Origin: Halobacteriales archaeon QS_5_70_15
Lineage (GTDB): Archaea > Halobacteriota > Halobacteria > Halobacteriales > Haloarculaceae
NCBI GenBank assembly: GCA_003022005.1
Contig: PXRQ01000057.1
Coordinates: 1 to 21,998 of the forward strand
Direction of reading: 5' to 3'
DNA length: 21,998 nucleotides
The notes under the pieces were generated by a model that saw nothing but the letters and a program-made list of their open reading frames with translations, did no database searches and was not told where the DNA came from. This document shows positions 1 through 7,927 of this stretch, piece by piece; the first letter of the stretch is position 1, and each line of letters starts with the position of its first letter. The position numbers and the translations under genes were made by a program.

Positions 1-798
1 GAGGAGGAACACATCGACCGGGGGCCGGAGTGGCGGGCGTTCAACCACTCCGAACGACAGAACAAGTCCCGCGTGGGCGCCCCCACCACCCAGACCATGC
101 ACGACAAGGGGCTCACCACCCAGATCGACTGGAAGGACAAGGACGCCTACGGCCGCTCGATCTCCTCGGAGAAACGCTCCCAGATGCACCGGCTCCGCAA
201 GTGGCAGGAACGCATCCGCACCAAGGACGCCGGCGAACGCAACCTCCAGTTCGCCCTCTCCGAGATCGACCGCATGGCCAGCGCGCTGGGCGTCCCCCGC
301 TCCGTGCGGGAAGTGGCATCGGTCATCTACCGCCGCGCGCTCAAAGAAGACCTCATCCGCGGCCGCTCGATCGAAGGCGTCGCTACCTCCGCCCTCTACG
401 CCGCCTGCCGGAAGGAGGGCATCCCGCGCTCGCTCGAGGAGATCAGCGAGGTCTCCCGCGTCGAGCGCAAGGAGATCGGCCGGACGTACCGCTACGTCTC
501 CCAGGAACTCTCCCTCGAGATGGAGCCGGTCGACCCGACGAAGTACGTCCCCCGCTTCTGCTCCGAACTCGAACTGAGCGAGGAGGTGCAGTCGAAGGCC
601 AGCGACATCATCGAGACGACGGCCGACAAGGGCCTCCTCTCCGGGAAGTCCCCGACGGGGTACGCCGCGGCCGCGATCTACGCCGCCTCGCTGCTGTGCA
701 ACGAGAAGAAGACCCAGCGCGAGGTCGCCGACGTCTCGCAGTTCCACTTTCACCGCGCTTCCGAGGGATTGAAACACCCGGACGGTGTAGCGCGGGTG
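1..798 (+). CDS. tfb: Transcription initiation factor IIB (TFB), partial, 3' end fused to nreA
   Basis: TFB bridges TBP at the promoter and RNA polymerase, and positions the transcription start. The reading frame is already open at base 1, so the N-terminal zinc ribbon lies outside the window. Visible are the end of the B-finger/linker region, with the usual [19 protein letters not shown] stretch, and then two cyclin-like repeats, roughly bases 170-460 and 520-741. Recognisable family similarity stops at VADVSQ (base 741). About twenty C-terminal residues of the second cyclin fold, which normally follow this point, are absent, and there is no stop codon. The frame continues through what looks like the nreA promoter region (742-798) into NreA. 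It could be a genuine fusion, a natural deletion or an assembly collapse. The family assignment is very secure; the 3' boundary given here is simply the base before the NreA start. Confidence 0.9.
767..774 (+). promoter_or_regulatory. Candidate TATA box for nreA
   Basis: GATTGAAA is centred about 28 bases before the nreA ATG, the spacing expected for a leaderless haloarchaeal transcript. It lies inside the stretch that is translated as the TFB-NreA junction. This suggests that bases 742-798 were originally an intergenic promoter region rather than coding sequence. Confidence 0.4.
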
Positions 799-2067
799 AT
801 GCGGCTGGACGACTACCTCGAGGGGGTCGAGCGGGACGAGGCGGCCGACCTCCGGCGGCTCGCCGAGGAGAAGTCCTACGCCATCACCGACCACCTCGAG
901 GACGTGAAGACCCGGTTCGACGAGCGGCTGAGCGGGAACGCGTTCGTCGGCTCGACCTCCCCCACCATCTTCGTCGGCCGGTCGAACTACCCCACGGTAT
1001 CGACGGGGCTGCTCTCGCCCGTCGGCGACGAGGAGAACGCCGACGACTACACGACCAGCGGGCAGTGGTACCGCGAGGGGTTCTCCATCGACGACGTGTT
1101 CCGGCGTCGGACGGGACTGCTGAACTCCACCCGCTCGGCGGACGTGAACGTGAACGACGTCTGGGACGGGTTCGTCGGCGTCCAGCGCGAGGTGGCCATC
1201 GCCGACCGGCCCGTCGGGGTGGAGCTCGGGCTGGACGGCCGGCCGGATCTCGACCTCGAGTCCTCCGTGGACGACGTGGGCGCGCCGACCGGCCCCCGAG
1301 CACGGGCGCGGACCGCCGAGCTCACCGAGAACCCCCACGTCCCCCGTGCCGTGGAGAAGACCCTCTCGGACGACGACTGGCGCGCCGAGGGGGCGATCAA
1401 CTACCTCTACAGGCGGGGGTTCGACGTCTACGAGATCGACGACGTCCTCTCGGCGGGGGCGCTCGGCCGGGCCGAGGAGCGCCGGCTCGTCCCGACGCGG
1501 TGGTCGATCACCGCCGTCGACGACACCGTCGGGCAGTTCCTCCGGGGGACGATCCGGAACGCTCCCTCCGTCGACACCGTGGAGGTCCACCACAACGAGT
1601 ACGTCGGCAACCAGTACTGGGTGATACTCGCACCGGGCGACTGGGAGTTCGAACTCGTCGAGATGAAGGCGCCCGGCAGCATCTGGAACCCCGACGCCGA
1701 GGGGTCGTACTACGTCGCCGCGGACCGCGAGGGCTACGAGGGCCGGACGGAGTACGTCGACGAGACCGCCGGGGCCTACTACGCCTCGCGGCTCGGGGTG
1801 CTCGAGGAGCTCGCCGACCGGGGCCGGCAGGCGAAGGTCCTGGTACTCAGGCACGCCTCCGAGGAGTACTGGGCGCCCGTGGGCGTCTGGCAGATACGTG
1901 AATCCATCAGGAACGCCTTCGAGAGCGAACACGGCGAGGCCGAGACGTTCCACGAGGCGGTACGGGAGCTCGACGAGCGGCTTCCCGTCTCCGCCGAACG
2001 GCTCCGGCGCAAGTCCCGAATGGTCGCGGGGCTCCAGGCCCGACTCGCGGAGTTCGCCGGCCGTTGA
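799..2067 (+). CDS. nreA: DNA repair protein NreA
   Basis: NreA is an archaeal protein implicated in the response to DNA damage and, in the species studied, works with the sliding clamp PCNA. The 422-residue product starting at MRLDDYLEG matches the family over its full length, including the conserved stretch [16 protein letters not shown] (residues about 55-70) and the C-terminal [12 protein letters not shown] segment. The ATG at 799 is chosen because family similarity begins there and a TATA-like box lies 28 bases upstream. The last residues contain QARLAEFA (413-420), which fits the archaeal PIP-box pattern QxxLxxF, although the final aromatic is replaced by Ala. The frame is also open upstream into TFB, so an annotation pipeline may report one fused protein from base 1 to 2067. 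Which product is made cannot be told from sequence. Confidence 0.9.
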   Translation: MRLDDYLEGVERDEAADLRRLAEEKSYAITDHLEDVKTRFDERLSGNAFVGSTSPTIFVGRSNYPTVSTGLLSPVGDEENADDYTTSGQWYREGFSIDDVFRRRTGLLNSTRSADVNVNDVWDGFVGVQREVAIADRPVGVELGLDGRPDLDLESSVDDVGAPTGPRARARTAELTENPHVPRAVEKTLSDDDWRAEGAINYLYRRGFDVYEIDDVLSAGALGRAEERRLVPTRWSITAVDDTVGQFLRGTIRNAPSVDTVEVHHNEYVGNQYWVILAPGDWEFELVEMKAPGSIWNPDAEGSYYVAADREGYEGRTEYVDETAGAYYASRLGVLEELADRGRQAKVLVLRHASEEYWAPVGVWQIRESIRNAFESEHGEAETFHEAVRELDERLPVSAERLRRKSRMVAGLQARLAEFAGR

Positions 2068-2400
2068 GTTTTGGCGTGTCTCCTTCGGCAACTGATCCCA
2101 CCCGACGCCCAAATAAGGAACGCCGTCCCGGAATACGGACTCGTGGGGTTCTCGTCGTCGTCATCGCGGGGTTCGGTTTCCCGGTCGCCCCCCTCGTGAC
2201 GGTGTTCCTCGGGGGGGAACGTCCTCGACTCCCGCCGTAGACGGGCCGGGACGCTGGAGGATCGCGTCGCGGGATTCGAACGGGGGCTGGAGGCCGAGCG
2301 GTCGGAGGGGCGGGAGAAAGAGAGCGGGACTGCCCGTCATCGCCGGCCGGGAGCTACCGTCGACCGCGTCGTCGCAGGCGCCGACCGACGCCGACCCGCG
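2068..2400. other. Intergenic region between convergent genes, possible gene relic
   Basis: No intact gene is supported in these 333 bases. From about 2145 to 2216 one frame reads as a hydrophobic segment (VLVVVIAGFGFPVAPLVTVF). It has no ATG, GTG or TTG start and stops soon after a run of seven G at 2211-2217. In another frame, the sequence after that run continues without stop as a charged segment. This resembles a small membrane protein with a basic/acidic tail broken by a frameshift. The evidence is weak and no homologue is recognised. Confidence 0.3.
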
Positions 2401-3580
2401 TCACTCGGCCTGGGGTTCGGGCGCCTCGAACTCCTGGACCGGGATCTTCTCCTCGAGGAGGAGGTCCTTCTGTCGGGAGACGTCCACCTGCTGGCGGGCG
2501 AGGCGCTTCAGCGCCGACTGGGGCGTACTTGCGCTCGACCTCGTCGTCGCCGAGCGTCGGGTGGCCAAAGGAGAGGAACGGGAAGTCGAAGTGGGTGATC
2601 GAGTACGAGGAGACCCAGTTGAATCCCTCCGCGGGGTCGTCCCAGTCGGCGACCATGTTCGCGCCGGCGACGCTTCCCTGTTCCTTGGCGCTGCCCCACG
2701 CGCCGTTCTGTGCCCGCTCGCCCAGCATGACGTCGTGGAACTGCGTGATGTCCCCCGCGGCGTAGACGTCCTCGACGTTCGTGCGCATGTACTCGTCGGT
2801 GACGACGCCGTCGTCGGTCTCGATGCCCGATCCCCGGAGGTACTCCGTGTTGAAGTTCAGGCCGATGGCGACGCCGACGAAGTCGGCCTCGAACCGCTCG
2901 CCGTTCGGGTCGATCGCCGCCACCACCTTCCCGTCCTCGTCGGTCTCGAAGCGGTCGACGCCCGAATCGAACACCGGCGTGACGTTCCGCTCGCGGAGCG
3001 CGTCGTGGATGATCTCCGCGCCGTCCTCCGAGAGCGCGTAGCGCCACCACGCCTGCCCGCGCATCAGGTAGTGGGCGTCGAGTTCCTGGGCCGCCGAGAT
3101 GGCCGCGAGGTCGATCCCCAGCAGCCCCGCCCCGACGACGACCCCCGTCTCGGCCCGCTCGGCGTGCTCTTTGATGCCCCGCGCGTCCTCGAACGTCCAG
3201 AAGTGGTGGACGCCCTCGGCGTCGGAGTTCTCCACCGGCAGCTGTGTCGGCATCCCCCCCGTCGCTACCAGCAGCTCGTCGTACCCGTAGGTTTCGCCCG
3301 TGTGTGCGTGTACCTCCTTGGCGTCGGTATCGACCTCGGTGACGTGGGTGTTCAGTACCAGGTCGATATCCCGTTCCTCGTACCAAGAGGGGTCGTGGAT
3401 GGAGATCGGCGCCTCCGGCAGTTTGCTCTTGGCGAACTCCTTGATGAGGATGCGGTTGTAGAGTGCCTCCCCCTCCTCCGTGATGACGGTGACGTTGGCC
3501 TCCGGATCGGCTTCCCGGATGGTCTCCGCCGCCGATGAACCGGCGATGCCGTCGCCGATTATCACGTGCGACGCGGTCAT
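2401..3580 (-). CDS. NAD(P)/FAD-dependent oxidoreductase, C-terminus disrupted by frameshift
   Basis: This is a flavoprotein of the rubredoxin reductase/NirB-like pyridine-nucleotide disulfide reductase group; the electron acceptor is unknown. Residues 5-20 hold the FAD-binding GDGIAG motif, 106-109 the ATGG motif, and 150-155 the NAD(P)-binding GAGLLG motif. Around residue 273 VYAAGDIT closes the second FAD site. The frame leaves the family after ERKYAP (residue 354, near base 2519). In the adjacent frame, 39 typical C-terminal residues follow, starting SALKRLARQQ and ending at a TGA at 2401-2403. The strand-forming segment that in relatives lies between these two parts (the one containing VGGVLIGDL-like sequence) is missing. 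This therefore looks like a deletion that also shifts frame, not a single-base slip. Read literally, the shifted frame runs on to 2354 with an Arg/Pro-rich tail. The ATG at 3580 has a TATA-like box 28 bases upstream. Confidence 0.85.
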
Positions 3581-3605
3581 AACGCTCTACGGTAACGCGG
3601 CGGGC

Positions 3606-3611
3606 CTAATG
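3606..3611 (-). promoter_or_regulatory. Candidate TATA box of the oxidoreductase gene
   Basis: On the minus strand, ATTAGG lies about 28 bases before the ATG at 3580 and fits a leaderless promoter. The gene is divergent from the one starting at 3759. Confidence 0.4.
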
Positions 3612-3728
3612 GGAGTTGCTATCCGAACATCACGGTCGTTAAGACGGGGCGGGACTCGCGCGGCCGCCTCCCTCGCCCGGCGTCGGCTCGGTCCCGAACG
3701 GGGCGTCGAAACCGCCGGATACGGGACG

Positions 3729-3735
3729 TTAAAGT
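3729..3735 (+). promoter_or_regulatory. Candidate TATA box of the DUF6149-type gene
   Basis: TTAAAGT is centred about 27 bases upstream of the ATG at 3759. This is the leaderless arrangement, and it supports that start over the longer open frame that begins at 3480. Confidence 0.5.
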
Positions 3736-3758
3736 CGATCCCGTTCCAACCGACGGGT

Positions 3759-4364
3759 ATGAAGATCCGGCAGAACCTCCGCCACTGGGCGGCGAAGAAG
3801 GCGCTCACTACCCCGGTCGTCGGCGACTACGCCAACGACAAGCTCGTCGACATGCATACCCGAATCTTCCTCGGGAAGGCCGACGAGGCCCGCCGCGAGG
3901 AGCGACGGGCCCACCTCGACGACTTCTTCGACGCGACGATGGACACCTACGTCGCCGCCCTCGAATCCGGGATGCCCGAGGCCGGGGCCCGCGAGGTGAC
4001 CCACATCCAGGCCAACTTCGACTTCTTCAACCACGGCTGGACGGAGATGATGGAGATCCCCGCCGACGAGTTCGAGGAGCACTACCGCCGCTACGAGTCG
4101 TTCTTCAAGCGCTACGGCATCACCGTCGACGACCCGCTCGGCGAGTTCCGACCCCCGGAGGGGATCGCGGAGGCGCCCGCCACCCCCGAGAAGCTCGACG
4201 ATCCCGAGTACGAGAACGCCATCGCGGGGTTCGCCGACGACGTCTACGTCGACACCCCCCAGGGACAGTACGTCGGCCGCGGCACGGACGAGCCGGCGGA
4301 CGTAGACCTGAGCCAGGCCCCCGGAATGAGCGACGCCGAGGAGGAGGAAGCGAACGCCGACTGA
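3759..4364 (+). CDS. Haloarchaeal conserved protein, DUF6149-like
   Basis: The 201-residue protein has no assigned function. From memory it matches the haloarchaeal DUF6149 family. The N-terminus is basic with amphipathic character (MKIRQNLRHWAAKKALTTPVVGDYAND). The middle is helical and rich in aromatic and acidic residues, with HIQANFDFFNHGWTEMMEIP near residues 85-104. The C-terminal 50 residues are acidic and probably disordered, ending in a Glu-rich run. No signal peptide, membrane segment or catalytic motif is visible. The open frame extends upstream to 3480, but the TATA-like box and the sharp change in amino-acid composition place the start at 3759. The gene stands alone, divergent from the oxidoreductase and 97 bases before the cupin gene. 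Confidence 0.8.
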   Translation: MKIRQNLRHWAAKKALTTPVVGDYANDKLVDMHTRIFLGKADEARREERRAHLDDFFDATMDTYVAALESGMPEAGAREVTHIQANFDFFNHGWTEMMEIPADEFEEHYRRYESFFKRYGITVDDPLGEFRPPEGIAEAPATPEKLDDPEYENAIAGFADDVYVDTPQGQYVGRGTDEPADVDLSQAPGMSDAEEEEANAD

Positions 4365-4432
4365 CACCGGCCGACGCCGAGGGCACGAGCGGCAAACGGC
4401 GCGGACGGCGGGGGTCCCGGCACGGGGAACGA

Positions 4433-4440
4433 CTTTGTGA
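4433..4440 (+). promoter_or_regulatory. Candidate TATA box of the cupin gene
   Basis: CTTTGTGA is centred about 26 bases before the ATG at 4462, so the cupin gene is probably transcribed on its own, without a leader. Confidence 0.35.
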
Positions 4441-4461
4441 CCACACCGCCTCGGCCCGGAC

Positions 4462-4962
4462 ATGGAGAAGGTCCGCGTCGACGAGGTGGACAACGACGTC
4501 CAGCCGGCGGCGGTGATGCGACAGCTCACGGGGCCGCTCGGGCTGACCGACCTCGCGATGAACCACTACGAACTCGAACCGGGGGACAGCTTCGCGTTCG
4601 CCTATCACAGCCACGCCGTCCAGGAGGAGGTGTTCTACGTGATCGAGGGAACGGCCACCTTCGAAACGGAGGAGGGGCCCGTCGAGGTGGGCTCGGGCGA
4701 GGCGGTCCGGTTCGACCGCGGGGAGTTCCAGCGCGGGTGGAACCGCGGCGAGGGGCGGGTGGTCGCGCTGGCGCTCGGCGCGCCCCTGGAGTACGGCGAG
4801 CAGAGCAAGCTCCGGGACTGTCCCTCGTGCGAGGAGTCGACGGACAATCGGCTGGAGCGGGTCGAGGAGGGCGGGGAAGGGATCGTCGTCGCGTACTGCG
4901 AGGACTGCGGGACGGAGACCGGTCGGTGGTTCAAGGGCTCGATGGACGGGACGGTGCCCTGA
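4462..4962 (+). CDS. Cupin domain protein with C-terminal zinc ribbon
   Basis: A 166-residue protein of two parts. Residues about 35-105 form a single cupin barrel. Cupin motif 1 is clear: G41, H49-x-H51, E56 and G63. In motif 2 (about residues 79-94) the usual metal-binding His is not seen and Gln90 stands near its place, so metal binding may be incomplete or differ. Residues 120-149 hold two CxxC pairs (C120/C123 and C146/C149), a zinc ribbon. The substrate is unknown; related haloarchaeal proteins are annotated only as cupins. A cupin joined to a ribbon suggests ligand or redox sensing or binding of a nucleic acid or protein partner, but this is inference. It is followed by an AT-rich non-coding stretch. 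Confidence 0.85.
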   Translation: MEKVRVDEVDNDVQPAAVMRQLTGPLGLTDLAMNHYELEPGDSFAFAYHSHAVQEEVFYVIEGTATFETEEGPVEVGSGEAVRFDRGEFQRGWNRGEGRVVALALGAPLEYGEQSKLRDCPSCEESTDNRLERVEEGGEGIVVAYCEDCGTETGRWFKGSMDGTVP

Positions 4963-5459
4963 GAGAACTCCGTTAAAATACTCAAAACCGATACTTTTGG
5001 TGATTCGTTGCTGGATAGGGCACGCACGCCTGTCAGTCGCTCTCGGGTGGCCTTACGTCATCGTGACCATCACGAATCCGATCCAAATTGGGGTCACTTT
5101 CTATTCATTCGAGTATTTACATCGATCCCTTCGCCGATATTCCTTGTTCGCTCATCCGTAGAACCGGGTACTTGCACCAATAGCCAGTTCTGTTTGGAAC
5201 GAAGCGTTCCTCTCGCTCACGGAATCACTGACCGGATTCGTTAGGTATTCCCTTCTACAGATGAGCGTACCGGTAGTTGTGTAGGGCAGGGCGGTAAGCT
5301 CCGGTATCCATCAAGATGGATCGGTTCCCGACGGCAGGCGGTAACAGCGACAAGAGATTCACACAGTAGTGATGAGGACGCCTTCGTATCAACTGAAGAT
5401 AATTTCAGCAGAGGCCCTCAAACGGAGGCACCGATCCGGCCACCCATGCCGCGTTGGAG
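4963..5459. other. AT-richer non-coding island with hairpins
   Basis: These 497 bases between the convergent ends of the cupin and FAD genes are visibly AT-richer than the flanks, especially 4970-5410, with runs such as TTAAAATACTCAAAA. No start with haloarchaeal codon use gives a convincing protein. Short hairpins occur at 5196-5210 (GGAACG/CGTTCC), 5301-5324 and 5393-5408 (CTGAA/TTCAG). One frame from about 5284 to 5460 stays open and reads protein-like without a recognisable domain. The composition fits a decayed mobile element or other acquired DNA, but no transposase motif can be named. Confidence 0.5.
5301..5324. repeat. Hairpin in AT-rich island
   Basis: ATCCAT (5306-5311) pairs with ATGGAT (5316-5321) around the loop CAAG. 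The outer CCG and CGG extend the stem across a two-base bulge. IS200/IS605 ends carry hairpins of this kind, but no matching transposase is present. Confidence 0.35.
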
Positions 5460-6827
5460 TCAGGTCTGCCCCAGGATACGGTCCGCGCACTCGTAGCCCG
5501 CGACGACGCCGCCGTTCAGCGACCGTTCGGGGTACTGGGCCCGTGAGGCCATCCCCGCGTAGTAGAGCTCGCCCGTCACCTCGCTCAGGCCGTAGGGTAC
5601 GACCATGTCGAGGTAGCCCCGCTCGTAGATGGGGGCCGTCCGGGGGTTCCGCGCGACGTTCATCCAGTTCACCGAGTCGCGGTCGAAATCGGGATAGAGG
5701 TCCTCGATGCCGGAGAGCCACGTCTGGCGGACCGCCGCGTCGTCCATCCCCCAGAGCGCCTCCTTCGGGGACTGGATGTAACTGGCGACGTACAGCAGGT
5801 GCTCGCCGCCGTACCGCTCGGGCGGGACGAAGTTCGTGTGCTCGATGAGCGCCCCGAACGGCGCCTCGTCGGCGATGTTGAGCCAGTAGGTCTCCATCAG
5901 CGGTTCGTCCATCGAGACCACCGCACAGACCGATCCCTGGAAGTCGATGGCGCACTCGTAGCCCGTCAGCGACTCCAGCACGTTCGGCATCGTCGCGACC
6001 ACAACCGAATCGACCTCGTGGGTCGCTATCCGGTTCGACTCCCGCTCGCGGCCCCCGTCGGCGGCCTCGGGAGCACCGGCCGCGGCCGCGTCGCCGTCAG
6101 TCTCGACGGTCAGCGACTCGACCCGGTCGTCGAACGAGAGGTCGGTTACCCGGGCCCCAGTCACGACGTTCTCCCGCCCCACGGCGTCGAGGAGCGCGTC
6201 GAACAGGACGCCGAACCCGCCCTCGAAGTAGCCCAGTTTCTCCCCGCGCAGGAGGTCGCGCTCGCCGCGGAACTTGATCCGTCCCAGCAGCCACGCGGCG
6301 CTCACGTCGTCCTTGCGGTCGCCGAACTTCGCGCGCAGCAGCGGCTCGAAGAAGTAGTCGTACACGCCTCTCGTGGTGTGTTCGAGCAGGAACTCCCTGA
6401 TCGGGACGTTCTCGAACGCCTCGAGGTCCTCGTAGGTGTCGAACTTCGGAACCCCCCCGCGAACGTCGGTCTCGAGCGTGAGCATCCCGAGGCGGAACTT
6501 GTCGTAGATCGAGAGGTGGGGGTAGGCGGCGATCTCCCAGGCGGTGTTCAGGGGGGGCTCGACGCCGTCGACGTAGTAGGCGTCGCCGCCGTAGCGCCAC
6601 TCGACGCGGTCGCCCACCCCCAGCTCCTCGGCGAGGTCGACGATGGTCGTCTCGTTGGCCGAGAGGTGGTGGTAGAACGTCTCGATCCGGTCGCCGGCGG
6701 TGTCGTAGGTGGCGGCGAGGCCGCCGATGTCGTCGCTCGCCTCGAACACCGTCACCTCCCGGCCCGCCTCCCGCAGGCGGTAGGCCGCGGCGAGCCCCGC
6801 GATCCCCCCGCCGACGACGCCGATCAT
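5460..6827 (-). CDS. FAD-dependent amine oxidase/desaturase-like oxidoreductase
   Basis: This 455-residue flavoprotein belongs to the protoporphyrinogen oxidase/phytoene desaturase superfamily, often annotated only as NAD(P)/FAD-dependent oxidoreductase. At the N-terminus is a Rossmann motif, VVGGGIAGLAAAYRLREAG (residues 4-22), followed by the ribose-binding Glu in TVFEAS. Next comes IGGLAATY, the superfamily's substrate-side signature. Near the C-terminus, LYYAGMASRAQYPERSLNGGVVAGYECA is the second FAD-binding segment. A low-complexity Ala/Gly/Asp/Glu stretch (about residues 245-265) interrupts the middle, as is common in haloarchaeal proteins. The substrate cannot be deduced. No carotenoid, haem or glycan genes are adjacent. 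The gene is divergent from thrB across 92 bases. Confidence 0.85.
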   Translation of the reverse strand: MIGVVGGGIAGLAAAYRLREAGREVTVFEASDDIGGLAATYDTAGDRIETFYHHLSANETTIVDLAEELGVGDRVEWRYGGDAYYVDGVEPPLNTAWEIAAYPHLSIYDKFRLGMLTLETDVRGGVPKFDTYEDLEAFENVPIREFLLEHTTRGVYDYFFEPLLRAKFGDRKDDVSAAWLLGRIKFRGERDLLRGEKLGYFEGGFGVLFDALLDAVGRENVVTGARVTDLSFDDRVESLTVETDGDAAAAGAPEAADGGRERESNRIATHEVDSVVVATMPNVLESLTGYECAIDFQGSVCAVVSMDEPLMETYWLNIADEAPFGALIEHTNFVPPERYGGEHLLYVASYIQSPKEALWGMDDAAVRQTWLSGIEDLYPDFDRDSVNWMNVARNPRTAPIYERGYLDMVVPYGLSEVTGELYYAGMASRAQYPERSLNGGVVAGYECADRILGQT

Positions 6828-6856
6828 GCGCGTCGGGAGGCCCGCGGTCGGGATGG

Positions 6857-6865
6857 GTCTTTTCG
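6857..6865 (-). promoter_or_regulatory. Candidate TATA region of the FAD oxidoreductase
   Basis: On the minus strand, the A-rich GAAAAGAC lies about 30-37 bases before the ATG at 6827. It shares the 92-base divergent region with the thrB promoter. The match is weak. Confidence 0.3.
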
Positions 6866-6889
6866 TTCGATCCGCGCTCGTTCGGGTAG

Positions 6890-6896
6890 CTTTATC
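6890..6896 (+). promoter_or_regulatory. Candidate TATA box of thrB
   Basis: CTTTATC is centred about 27 bases upstream of the thrB ATG at 6920, giving a leaderless transcript. Confidence 0.5.
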
Positions 6897-6919
6897 CGGC
6901 CGCTGGCGGTAGCGCGGGT

Positions 6920-7795
6920 ATGCTGACCGTCCGGGCCCCGGCCACGAGCGCGAACCTCGGGAGCGGGTTCGACGTCTTCGGCGTCGCGCTCGACCGCCCG
7001 GCGGACGTCGTCCGCGTGACGAAGGCCGACCGGACGACCATCTCGGTCACGGGCGCGGGCAGCCAGTTCATCCCCGAGGACCCCGAGAAGAACACGGTCG
7101 GGGCAGTCGCGGAGGCGCTCGACGCGCCGGCGCACATCCGCATCGACAAGGGGGTGCGCCCGGCCTCCGGACTCGGGTCCTCTGCGGCGAGCGCGGCCGC
7201 CGCCGCCGTCGCGCTCAACGAACTCTACGACCGGGGCCGGACCCGCGAGGAACTCGTCCCGGTCGCCGCCGAGGGCGAGGCCGTCGTCTCCGGGGTCGCA
7301 CACGCCGACAACGTGGCTCCCTCGATCCTCGGCGGGTTCACCATCGCCCGCGAGGACGGCGTCACGAGCGTCGATGCCTCGATCCCGCTCGTGGCCTGCC
7401 TGCCCGAGATCGTCGTCTCGACCCGCGACGCGAGGCGGGTCATCCCCGAGGGCGCCCGGATGGAGGAGGTCGTCGAAACGGTCGGGAACGCGGCGACCCT
7501 CGCCGTGGGGATGGCCGGCGACGATCCCGAACTCGTCGGCCGGGGGATGGACGACCCCGTCGTGACGCCGGCCCGCGCGGAGCTCATCGAGGGGTACGCG
7601 GCGGTCCGGGAGGCGGCGTTCGGGGAGGGGGCGACCGGCGTCACCATCAGCGGCGCGGGGCCGGCGGTCCTCGCTGCCTGTCGCCCCGACCGGCGGGTCG
7701 ACATCGCGGCCGCGATGGTCGAGACCTTCGCCGACGCCGGCGTCGACGCCCGCGCCTACCAGACCGAGATCGGCCGCGGTGCCGAGGTGTTCTGA
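6920..7795 (+). CDS. thrB: Homoserine kinase
   Basis: ThrB phosphorylates homoserine to O-phosphohomoserine with ATP, the step before threonine synthase. The 291-residue protein is full length for the GHMP kinase family. It shows the N-terminal substrate motif RAPATSANLGSGFD (residues 5-18), the ATP-binding loop P81-x3-GLGSSAAS (84-91) and the C-terminal GVTISGAGPAVLA segment (about 238-250). The start has a TATA-like box 27 bases upstream, and the product begins directly with the family's conserved strand, so the ATG at 6920 is well supported. No other threonine pathway gene is in the window. It is convergent with the arsP-like gene. Confidence 0.95.
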   Translation: MLTVRAPATSANLGSGFDVFGVALDRPADVVRVTKADRTTISVTGAGSQFIPEDPEKNTVGAVAEALDAPAHIRIDKGVRPASGLGSSAASAAAAAVALNELYDRGRTREELVPVAAEGEAVVSGVAHADNVAPSILGGFTIAREDGVTSVDASIPLVACLPEIVVSTRDARRVIPEGARMEEVVETVGNAATLAVGMAGDDPELVGRGMDDPVVTPARAELIEGYAAVREAAFGEGATGVTISGAGPAVLAACRPDRRVDIAAAMVETFADAGVDARAYQTEIGRGAEVF

Positions 7796-7927
7796 GACCG
7801 ACGGACACGGTGTCCCCGTCCCGACGGCCGTTCCCCCGAGCGGGACTCGTACGGACTGTCGTAGTCTTTTACCGGCCGACACTCCGGAGTCCGGTGCTCG
7901 CCGGTGGAATCGGTACAACAGTACGTA

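Noticed and set aside
767..775. GATTGAAAC resembling the end of an archaeal CRISPR repeat
   Set aside because: It is present once, without repeats or spacers. It fits better as the nreA TATA region.
30..1901. 623-codon frame overlapping TFB and NreA
   Set aside because: Arg/Pro-rich shadow of the real frame; TFB and NreA motifs are in the other frame.
2268..2290. tRNA T-loop-like string (minus strand GTTCGAATCC)
   Set aside because: The flanking bases do not form a T-stem and no acceptor or anticodon arm can be drawn.
7803..7890. Palindromes GGACACGGTGTCC (7803-7815) and ACTCCGGAGT (7881-7890) between thrB and the arsP-like gene
   Set aside because: They are short and without a following T-run on the matching strand; not enough to call a terminator or binding site.
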